Below, piece by piece: positions 25,045 through 37,000 of a stretch of 64,000 nucleotides of DNA (its first letter is position 1; each line of letters opens with the position of its first letter). The notes beneath the pieces are model-generated. The model did not search any database. It was not told the DNA's origin and saw only the letters and a list, made by a program, of their open reading frames with translations. The position numbers and the translations under genes were made by a program. The stretch comes from Pomacea canaliculata (Eukaryota; Mollusca; Gastropoda; Architaenioglossa; Ampullariidae): assembly GCF_003073045.1 (NCBI RefSeq), contig NC_037590.1, positions 35,534,327 through 35,598,326 on the forward strand, written 5' to 3'.

Positions 25045-28000
25045 GTAAAGAGACGACACCTCGTCTTTCATTCTGTTTACAGCTCTAGGGTTAATTTTTA
25101 TTTTCTCTCCATTGAATCCAATAGACTGAATAAAACTCAGTTCAAAATATTATTCCTCAGATGCTTGTACCTGATATTTTGACTTGTATCTCGAGAACGG
25201 AAGAGATTGTTGAGGGTTGGAGGTAGCCACCCAGTGTTTTGCTTTATCTAGTCATTAGAAAAAAATATTCCATAGACTGTCTCTAGTACATAGTAAAAAA
25301 GTTAACACCCTCTCCACCCTCATCCGCCCCTTGGGAAAATTAATTGCCCATGCAATGCTCTGACTGCATTTAGTAAACACAGAATGTCTAGATTTTTTTA
25401 AAGGTTTTGTTTGTGTGTGTGTTCTGTCAGTGAGTTTTATCCACTTACAATTTTAAACCAGTTATTATTTTTTTAAAGCTCGTAGTCTTGCATTTCTAAA
25501 GCGATGATGTAAATTAAATATTTTTTTAAAAAACAGTCGGATAGAGTTGGTTAACATATTTTCAATAAACCCAAAGGACATGATGGGGCTAAAGAAATGC
25601 ATGATCACTAAATGTCGATTGTAAAAATTAATCTTGGTGGGTGAGACCACCGCAAGTCTGACTTTAATGTTGAGTAGCATGGTTAAGCAGAGTTCAAACC
25701 CAGCTGAAGACAACAGGAGAAATCGTTTTAGGAACAGCCCGAATTTTTTTTAACTGTTTGATGACCTCATGACCCAGCAACCTGTTTGCTTTGATCCAGA
25801 TCCCGGCCTGTCCTTTCCAACCCCTTGCATCTCGACGTGAACGAATACTAACATACCTGCTCGACCTTTGACCCTGTTCATGTGTGTGTGTGTGTGTGCG
25901 CCTGCAGGCGCATTTGCACTAGCAGGTACGCACTGAACATTAACTGTCGAGCTAAGAATATTTTTAGAAATAAATACTTGTATTTTGTAGCATCCTTCTA
26001 AACATTCTTACATATTTCCAAATGGCGAAATGTGAGACGTAGATGTAAAACTGTTTACTTCTGTAGACATTAACGCAGGTTGAAAGCTCTTTTCTTACAC
26101 GAAAGGTGGCAATGACACACCTTTAGAGTAGTTATCCCATACACAGACAGTGGTTGTGGGTGGGGGACAGAAACTGAAATACTCGGTGAAAACTACTATC
26201 ATCCCTGTTACAAGATATCGCATCCATAAAAAGGTGTGTCAAGTCAAGATCCGAACCACGGATATCAGGTTCTTGCTCTCAGCGATAGAGTTGTCGGGGG
26301 CAGGTGGAGTTGAAGACACATGGACACATCGTTGAACAACAACCGTATCGGTGTCCAAGGTGTAATCTTTGTAGTTCAAATTGCTTGTCAAACACAATCA
26401 GAATGAAAGCCACGAGAAATATTTTACAGATGATGGGATTTCAAATGTCTGACTCACTCTTTCAGATCCAGTCTCAACATTTGTTCCACCAGGTGAAGAC
26501 ATATGACAAGTTTTGTGCAATGCTTTTGCTTATGTCATGTTTAAAAACAGATGATACGGTGGTATTTGGTGCCTGTGTATGTGTTGCAATTACAACATGG
26601 GTGGTCGGTGTACTTATTTAGTTAAAATACTTATGTCGATATCTATTTGGAATGCATACAGTAGCATATGGGTGTTACCGATCTTACTATAAATGAATAA
26701 GAATGTATGTGTATGTAAATATATCAGTACAGTGCTCAGATGATAAACTGTCATTACGGAAGAAAAATATTGTCGTATGCCAAGATTTGACCCCACACAC
26801 AACTACTATAAACAATGAAACGAAAAATTTGTTTTAAGCACAAATGAAATAAAACCAAATTGGACCTATCAACATCCATACCAATAATGAGCACTGTACT
26901 TGTTTTTGCGATGTGTATTGGGCTTATTTAGAGCTCTTCACACAGCTAGTATTATGGGATGGATTGTACTGAATACTAAGGTGGCTGTGTCTGTGATATA
27001 TTGGTGCTTTACACAACGGAAGCTTGTCCCTGTCCTCATCCTCAAAAACATAAATTTCTCCAGCAATTTTTTTTAACCAGATCATGAGTTGTCTTGTGAC
27101 AAGTAGTTATTGCTCACGATTAAACCGTCCATCGGGAGGTTTAATTGTATTGGTGCTCGTTGCCATGACACTGGACAAAGCCCAGCATCAGGGAAATCAG
27201 AGTCGTTATACTTGTTGTCCCCTCCTGTAGCTATAAAACTTCTTGTAGTCAAGGATACCACAGTCCTCTCATTGTTTTGATGACAGGCCAACACTTTAAG
27301 CATATTGTTTATATTTTCTTTTTGCCTCTATTTCACTAGCTCCCTGTGTTTAATTAATCAGTTAAAGAACTTTGTTCATTAGTTACCTCTCTGTCATGCC
27401 AATTAACTAGTCTCGGGTTTCTCCAGCCTTCCTCAAACGCAACAAGAACTCGTTTCTCAAGGCAGGTGAGACCAGGTTGGGTCTGAATCTTTGTTGTTTA
27501 CATTCTTCTTTATAGACTTCGATATTCTGCTTTATATGGGATGTCTTGCCTATGTATAGTTCCTGTCTGTGATTGAAATAAATTCTCCTGCATGACCACC
27601 TCTCTCTTTAGCATGTACTTGGGCATGTTCCAGTTTCGTTTCCTTTTGTTTAGCTTTGACTTTACTTTCTCTTTAGTTTTGTTTTAATTTGTTTTTGTTT
27701 ATTTATTTTTTTTTTTCTTTTTTTTTTTTTTTGTTGTTTTTTTTGTATGTTTTTTGTTTTTTGTCGCTTGTGGCCAATGACTCTTGTCAACCATTGCTTC
27801 ATATCGTCTGCATGAAGATATGTGTCCAGAGAAGACAATGAAGTGGATGACATTAACAATTAAAATGATCGAAAAGCAACTATGACCAGTTTGAAACACT
27901 ACCTTGCATGTAATAATATCAATATCTGCGTAAACTAACTAGTTCATAGCATGTTTGGAGGTTTGTGCATCATTTGTATCGAACTAAGATTTTAATTGTT

Positions 28001-31000
28001 TAATAAATTCTATTCGCAATCCTGTGGTCGTGCACGTGAGTTTGGAAACCAAGAACGCAAACGGATGGCAACAGCTGTGAACTCTTCTGAAAGCCTAAAC
28101 AAAAAGCAGCATCTTTTAACAGTTCAATTTTTTTTAATCTTTCTGAACCTGTGGTCTGTATAATGCCATTTTCACCTCTTTTGAGTTGTTGAAGTATTTG
28201 TATGTGTCCGCCTAATTGTTGCATGGTATAGTGATAATAGTTGGTGGGCTTCATAGTAGACACTGATGGTGATGTCATTTTCGTCGGTGTATGATTTAAA
28301 TATGTATTAATGCCCTGATATATGCATTTGCTTGTTTTAATGTAAACAAACATAAAACTGAAGCAGAATTTTGTTAGAAGCTATTCATTGACATGTAAAC
28401 AGATGCAGGCATTCTTGTTAAATGGTAACAGTGTTGAAGCCACTGTCCCGACAATGTAAACAAATTGAAAGGCTAAAGATTTATTAAACATTTATTTAAG
28501 CAATTTTTTGAGGAGGAGCTGACGATACTGTATATAGACATAGTCTTTACTTCCTTCCTCAACTTTTCATTGCTATATACGTCCTAATAGTGGATGCCAT
28601 ACTTAGAATTCAAAGATGTCGCATTGAGCAGAACGATGACCTTACTCGTGATGACCATAAACCATCTTTTGTTGCGGGAGGGTGAATATATTTTGTTTAC
28701 CTGTATTTCCTTTAACTGTTTTGGTGCCGAGCAGCCAGTCTTTCGCCGAGTGAGCAGATACAGATCCTGCTGGGAGAAGGCGATGACAGGGATCAGGCCC
28801 CGAAGGTCTTCTGTCAGATGGACGCCTTGGAGAAGCCCACAGAGTCCTACCAGTGGAAGGAAACCGCTAGGTGTGTGTTTGGTCCCTCCACCTCTTGTCT
28901 GTGTTTGTTGTCTGCACGTGTGTGAGCGTGCACGCATGCAATTGTATGTGTTTGTGAGAGACATTATGATGCTTTACAAGCTTACAGGTATACCAAGACC
29001 TCGAAGCAGATGTCGACTTTGAGCAGGCCTAACATCGTGCCTTTTGACCTCTCATCCTTGACAGGTGGGTCAAGTACGAGGAGGATGTGGAGGAGGGAGG
29101 CGAGCGCTGGTCCAAGCCGCACGTGGCCTCTCTGTCCTACATTCCCTCTTCGAGCTGCGGTCTGGACTGACGGCCGGCGCGTGCATGCTGGACATGGATG
29201 CCCAGAACATCTTCCAGTTCGCTGACCTGCTGCTGGATCACATGATCAACAAGAAGTTGCTGGAGGAGGGCCTGCGGGCGGAAGTGCGATCCGCTATCGT
29301 TGCCCAGCATTCCTTTCAGCATGCCAAGCGCCGACGACAGTCCACACCGGACGGAGATGGCGCCGCCATGTTCCGCCGTCTGTCCATGAAGCGGACTCTG
29401 TCGGAGATCGGCCGGTCACTGTCTGTGAAGAGAGGTGAATAATGAATAATAAATATGTCACACCTACTTTTTTTTCAAACATTAAATGCAATGCTATATT
29501 GATGAAAGGTGGACATCTTCAAAGATTTTATTATAGTTCGTGCTTGTTGTTTAGATGCTTCAATATATATTGAGTCTTGTAATTTTTGAAACCTGTGACT
29601 TGGCAAAGAACACTTAGTACTTTGGGGGAGAGTTGTGGTGAGTGGTGCTCATTTCTTGATGGAAATTACATCATGGAATTGCATTGCGTGTTGCTGTCGT
29701 TGCAGACTCCCACGGCTCCATGGCACGCATGCGCAATCCAAACAGTCAGCCCAACCTGGAGATGATGAACGGAGACCTGGTGGAGTCTCCTTCTTCCACC
29801 AGGGTTATGCAGAATAAAAGCCATCATCATAATTAGGTTAAAGTTTGTCTAGGAAAGGCGTTGCTCAAATCATTTTCTGGGGAGGTAGAGGGTCATGACC
29901 TTAATGCTTGTCACGTGGTTCGCTTGAGAGTTTTCTGTATTTTGATAAAGTCCGCATTGACAAGGGTGTAAGGGAAGTGGAGTTGAAGGCGGAGGTGAAC
30001 CTTAGTGCGTTTGGCTCAAACCTCACTGATGTTTTCATATCACTTTTGAGTTCTCTCAATTGAAGGGATAGTTACTAAATGGAGGACTAGGACGGAATAC
30101 GCGCTCGCGCATACAAACTCACAATTAAATATTTCTTCTTTAATAATCGTCGACAGAAAGTAATAAAATAAGAAGGACGAAGAATAGTTTTATTCGCGCT
30201 TTTATTTCGTTCCCAAAACTCTCGTGGTGTGCTCATTCTAGTTTGTTCAGAAGTAAATATAGCTTGGGGCGGAGTGTAAGAGGTTATACAGTCCACGTGA
30301 CACTGAAGTGCTCCCCGGGGCATTAGGTTTAAACTTTGTGCGTCACGTGCTTTTGAAAAGCCGAGCTTTGACCTACTCACCCTTGACTCCAAAATCAGAT
30401 AACTATGTCCCATAACCCAAACGAAAAGAAGAGGGAGGGTTGTAAGTTGAGCAAAGAGAGGGAATGAAAATAGAAAGAAGGGGCAGCGAGAAAAGAGACG
30501 GAGGATGAAAAGAGAACGAAATTATTTTTTTTAATAAGAAATAGACGAAGGGGAGTGGAAAGTTTAGCTTTTTGGTGTTAGTCGTGAAGGATGGGGAGAA
30601 ACTTGTTTCCAACATCGTAGCATTGTCGGTGGTTGAGATGGCAGGCTGTGGGGTTGATATCGTGGTGTGAGACACAGAAGAATGTAGGTATTCGGTTGTC
30701 TACAGCAGCAGGAGGAACAGCCAAGAGGTCGCACGATCTAAAGTAGTTTTTCGCGATAATTGAATTTACATCGCGTGATTACTTGTCTCAAAGCTCTCGC
30801 CGACCCCAGAATACCCGAAAACCCGAGGCAGACATAGTTCTGGCGCGGTGCCAGGAATATTCAGACACGAACTTCTACCGTGCTCAGCATCTCCCAGACC
30901 CTCTCATCACCTAATTGCGTCTGAGAACAAAAATAAATAAATTGGACTGGTAATGGGAGAAAGGGGGAGCGAGGGAGGGATGAAAGTGGAAATACTAAGT

Positions 31001-34000
31001 CGCAACATGCGATGTACACAGTGGAAGGGAACCATTGTACCGTGAAGTTTATCAACCCTGCTCGAGAAGTGTCTTGGTGTTTGAACATCGTTCTTTTCTG
31101 TCTGCAGCTGAACCAGCAGTTCATGCGGAAGATTCCAGAAGGTTCTGAGGCGGCCAACATCCTGATTGGTGAGATGGAGAATCTCAGGTACCAGGTGGTG
31201 GCCTTCGTGAGGCTGTGTGATGCTCGCCATCTCGGGACATCACGGAAGTCCCGGTTCCCTCACGTTTCCTCTTCCTGCTGCTCGGACCCAAGGGAAGTCA
31301 CTCCAAGAACCTGGAGATCGGCAGGTCCATGTCGACCATCATGGTCGATGAGGTGCGTGGGTTGAAGCCTCACCTTTTCTCTTGTAAAACTTGAAAATTC
31401 CTAGTGTGTATCTGGTACAAATTTTATAATTCAATAGAAGGCACTACTATACCAGAGCCATACTAAAACATTTGAGAAAAATTAAATGAAAGGATTTTTT
31501 CTGAAGGGAAGAAAATAAATCAAGTGCTTTTTAAATGTAAGAGAAAAAAAAGAGCTTAATCAACAATATGAAGACAGGAATGAAGAAGATCTTCAAGATC
31601 TTCATCCATCAGTCTCTTGGTTATTGCTCACATTACTACCTGACATGTAACTGTTGGTAGGTGTTCCGGGAGGTGGCATACAGGGCGCGAAGCAGACAGG
31701 ACATCCTGGCAGGAGTGGATGAGTTCTTGGATCAGGTGACGGCCCTCCCACCTGGAGAGTGGGACCCCAAGATTAGAATCGAACCGCCACAAAGTGTCCC
31801 GTCACAGGTATGTAACATTGTTCATTGTCCGTGTGTGTGGGCAATTTTATGTATGGATAGAGATATCAATATTTATGTAACCAGGCTCTGAACACCCTAA
31901 GTCATCATTAGGATGTTAGGTTAGACTTTGCTCGGTGCTAGGATATTCAAACCTTCTTTTCTCTTTCAGGACCAAAGGAAAGCTCCTCCGCCTGCGGCAG
32001 GGGAGGAAAAGGAGGAGGAGGAAGAGGAATCTCACTGTGATCCCACGCTACAGCGCACGGGCAGGTAAGATTCAGTCAGAGAGGAAGGACTGTCATGATT
32101 GTCCACCTGCCTCACATGCCGACTGCTCGACTAATCGCACGCATAATGATAATCAGGCAGAGGATCATCATGGAAATATTTTTTCTAATGTGTCTGGAGG
32201 TTGGGGAAGTAGCAGGTTGAAGAGGAGAGTGTGGATCTTTCGTGGGTCCTGGTTTCGTACTGTGACCCTTCGACCTTTTTAGAAAATGTGAATATGTTAC
32301 TGGCAGATGATTTTTTTTTTCGCAGAAAATGCGAGACCAAGAATGAAAAGTGAAGAAAGTTAAGAACTCACTTGAAGCTTGGACGAGTAAGATTGTTACC
32401 TGTGCCTTATCTCTGTGTGCAGGTTGTTCGGTGGTCTGGTGTCGGACATCAAGCGGAAGCTGCCTTGGTACCCCAGCGACTTCAAGGATGGTCTGCACAT
32501 CCAGTGTGTGGCCTCTGTTATCTTCTTGTACCTGGCCACCCTCACACCCAACGTCACCTTTGGGGGACTGCTTGGCCAGGCCACGGACCAGTACATGGTG
32601 AGGCCTTCACCGGGTTCAAAACCCGACGGTTATGGATGCGTGTGTGTGTGTGTGCGCGTGATGCAAGTGGACACAAGAAAGTTCGGCTGATTGCGAAATG
32701 CACTTTGACTTGCGGAGGACACATTCATGTGAACGGATTTTTTTTAAGCTCCAGCATGTGGCAAGTTTAACAACTGGGAAAGGTCGTTCCAGCGAAATTC
32801 TCTACATATGTCGTGAATTATTAAGCACCACAAGCACAGGAGGGCTGGCTGCTTGTCAACCGCAGATGGCCAGACCTAGCATTAATTCCACGCACCACCA
32901 TGCACTTTCTCTTCCTCCCAACTGTCTCGTTCCATCGCGTGAACTTCGAGACCAAGATTCTCCCGTCCATCCCCTCCACCATCCCAGGGAAAAAACTGTT
33001 GGGTCTATTTTTCACTTACAGAGCATGAAGTAATACTGTGTGTGTTGTGGCTGACTGTCACCTTTGCCATCTTGCAGGGGACCATGGAGTGCATTTTTAC
33101 GGCCTCGGTGGTCGGGGTGCTGTTTGCTCTCTTCGCTGGCCAGCCTCTCAACATCCTGGGCAGCACGGGCCCCATGCTGGTGTTGGAGATGATTCTCTAC
33201 AATTTCTGCAAGTGAGTTGCCCAGCGCCAGGTATGCACTACAACACTGTAGTGTGATTGCCGTTTGATTGCCGTCACGCATCAATGAACACGCATGCTCG
33301 AACATAAGACAGATTCATGGATAGAAGACTTGAATATGCACACAGACGGACATGCAAGTACTTGCGCACGTGCTAACTCCACGATAAAAATAAAACTAAC
33401 GTGTACTCAGTCTGATTGCATTTGTTTTCTTTTTAATGTGTGGTTCTTTTTGTGTGTTGTTACCAGGGAGAACCATCTGGACTTTTTGCCGTTTAGAGCC
33501 TGGATCGGCATCTGGACGACAATTTTCATGCTGCTGATCGTGGCCTTTGACCTGTCGGCCCTCGTGCGTTACATCACGCGCTTCACCGAGGAGTCGTTTG
33601 CTTCCCTCATCGCCATCATCTTCATCGCCGAAGCCTTTAAGAAGCTTTTCGGGATCCTGGACGAGGCGCCGATCAACACGAACCCTGGAGTGAGTAGACA
33701 GGGTTCTGCCATGACAGCTTGTCGAATCAGTCGACACTGGAGTTAGGAACGTTAGGAACGTTAGGAACGTTATGTCAGATTGCCTGCATGTGCGCGCTTA
33801 GAACGTCTGGACTCTAACGGTTCTCTCACTTTGTCTGCAGGCGCCGCTCGACTACGACTGTTCCTGCTACCCGCCCAACACCACCTTCAATGACGGTAAC
33901 ATCACCTTCCCCAACCTGACCGACACAGTGACAACCGTGACGTCACTGCTGCTAGGCGACAACAGCACGAGCGGCGAGATGTTCAACGTCACCGACGTCA

Positions 34001-37000
34001 ACACCACTGACCTGGGCGTCAACTGGACGTCGCTGACCAAGGCCATGTGCAAGGTGAAGGGCGGCGTGCTGCACGGGACTGGCTGCGACACACCCGAGTA
34101 CAAAGCCGACGTCTTCTTCCTCTCCCTCATCCTCTTCTGTGGCACCTACATCATCGCCAGCTCGCTGTCCGACGCCAAGACCAGCTCCTTCTTTCCTTCA
34201 GTCGTGAGTTTTATCAAGTGACCCCACCTTGACCTGAAACACCCACGAGCGACTTGACTCCTGACCTGGACAGACGTGACCTGAGAATAGCTTTCATTCA
34301 AAAACATATCAGCACGGTCGACAACTCAGTCGCTGAACTTTGCGAAAACTGAAAGCACAAACAACCACATTAAATTTATAGGATAAATATAAACAATGAT
34401 ATAAATTTCAGTTTTAGCTTTAATATACAGCTGCCTGTTCAAACCTGTCAGTAGCCTTATCGCATCTCCGACCCTTGTCCACAGGTGCGTCAGACGATGA
34501 GCGACTTCTCGGTGTTGATCGCCATCTTGCTGATGGTGGGCACCGACGCCATCATCGGAATCGAAACGCCAAAGTTGACAGTGCCAGTGGAGTTTAAGGT
34601 CAGTCAGACTCCTTAAATGTTTGTTTGTTTGTTTGTTTGGTTGGTTGGTTGGTTTGGTTGGTTGGTTGGTTGGTTGGTTAGTGTTTTTTTTTTGTACCTC
34701 TTATAAACCTTTTACTTTTAATATACTTCTCAATAATAATAATTATCGTCGTCATCGTATCTGCAGCCTACACGCAATGACCGGGGCTGGTTTGTTAACC
34801 CCTTGGAGTGACAAGAACCCTTGGTGGCTGATCCTGGCAGCGACAATCCCAGCAGTGCTGGCCGTCATCCTCGTCTTCATGGACCAGCAGATCACCGCTG
34901 TCATCGTCAACAGGAAGGAGAACAAGCTGGTGGTGGGTACCTTGCTTTCATCCTTCGTTTGTAACCTCTCCCTTCAAGTAGACCTCTGTTCTGTTCTAGT
35001 TTATATTTTTACTGTATTACTAATTAATGATATTCTCTTTGTGAAAAGTATTTTTATCATTTTGTCGTCTTCTCTTAAAGCAAAAGTCAGATGATGGCAA
35101 CGAAAAAAAAAATCATGGTTGGCTATGCTGGAGGCCATGTGACTGTTAGTGTAGTTGTTTGCTTGATGTCACATTTCAGAAAGGTAGCGGCTATCACCTG
35201 GACATGTTCGTGCTGGCCATCTGCATCCTCATCTGCTCGTTGATGGGCCTCCCGTGGTACGTGGCGGCCACGGTGTCCGCGCTGGCTCACATCATGAGTC
35301 TTAAGAAGGAGTCCGAGTGCACTGCCCCCGGCGAGCGACCAACTTTTCTTGGTGTCCGGTGAGTAGCCCGGCCAGTGAGTGGTGTGGTGTGTCAAATGGG
35401 AAGAGCAGAAGTCAGTCTCTAAGTGTGTGAGGTCTGTACATTTTTTAATGTGAATATGTGTTACAGAATTTTCACAGATATGTTTGTCTTCCTCAGATGA
35501 AAAAAAAATGCATTCGAAGTCAAATAATCCATGTTCTTTGAGATCAGTCACTGACCTTAATCTTTTAAATTTTATTTACGAATGGATCCAGCTTTTGTCT
35601 TCAGAAATAGTAAAACAATAGTTTATACTGCCTGTTGCCTACAGGGAAAACAGACTGACCGCTCTGCTGGTGGGTCTGCTAAGCGGATTGTCCGTGCTGT
35701 TCACCTCAGTTCTTAAGGTTTGGAAATCCGCTTAGAGTTAAATTATTATTGTTGTTTTTTGTTTGAGTTGATATAATCCTGAGTGTGACACAAACCTCTT
35801 ATGATGCAGACAGGACACATGAGAGTGAAGATGGGTGGGAGAGAGATAGAACTTTTTATTTACGAAAATTCTAGAATTAAGGAGTCAGTGTGCTTTTATT
35901 TTACATGTAGACCTTTCTTCTCCAAAGGGAAAGTATGCTAATCTACTACAAAAGCTAAGGGTAGCAGGATAAAACAAGAATGTGGCTTAGGAACACATGG
36001 GTAGACCTCAGTACAAGGGTCACAGGTGTCAGACGGGTGCAGGGCTAACGACTACGATGACTTTGTTGCAGTTTATCCCTATGGCTGTCCTGTACGGTGT
36101 GTTTCTCTACATGGGTGTCGCTGCCCTCAAAGGCATGCAGGTAAACAAACAGCTGTTTAACACCCCGAGTACCAATCGTCTTGATCTACCTCTTTTATGA
36201 AAAAAAATTGATTATATTTTTACTGTGGAAGTTTAGTTGATTATTGTTTTTTTAACTACTTATAAATGTGATATCGTATTATAGTGTACAGTTATAATAA
36301 TAATAATAATAAAAAAAAAATAAATGATAATATTCAATAAGATGGATCGTCTACCTTCAAATGTTTCGTCACGAAAGCTGTTTCTTTTTTCTACAGTTCA
36401 TCGACCGTGTCCTCCTCATCTTCAAACCGGCCAAGTACCAGCCGGACTATATTTACCTGCGTCACGTGCCCATCAAGCGCGTGCATATTTTCACTGCCAT
36501 CCAGGTGTGCTGCCTGGCCGTGCTCTGGGTCATCAAATCGGTCAAGTCCGTCTCAATTATTTTCCCCATCATGGTGAGTGGCTTGTGGTGTCAGATTGTG
36601 TCAGAAAGTGGTTTTATCAACGGAAACCCTTATTTTTAACATTACACATGTGTGATAATAATTTCTTTATTTTAATGTATACAAGGCCGTCTGGCCCATC
36701 AATAGCAAATACATGTGTGTGTGTGTGCGCGCGTTCGTGTGTGTGTGTATGTGTGTGACATCTCGCTTTAGCAGCTGATGTTATGTTGCTGCAACTCTAT
36801 CACAGTCGAAATACAATGCGCGATGTATATTTGTTAATCTCTGGTAATCTGAGTCTTTGCTCCACCATGTTAACATGATACCAGAATTTCGTAAGCATGG
36901 TTAGGTGCTCTCTCCACAAAGAGCATCTGTAAGCTCGAAGAACCTTTTACACACACACACACGTACATATACACTTTCTCTCTCACTCACTCTCTCCTCG

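Noticed and set aside
26228-26310. tRNA-like box B (GGTTCGGATC on the minus strand)
   Set aside because: No convincing box A spacing or acceptor stem; probably chance.
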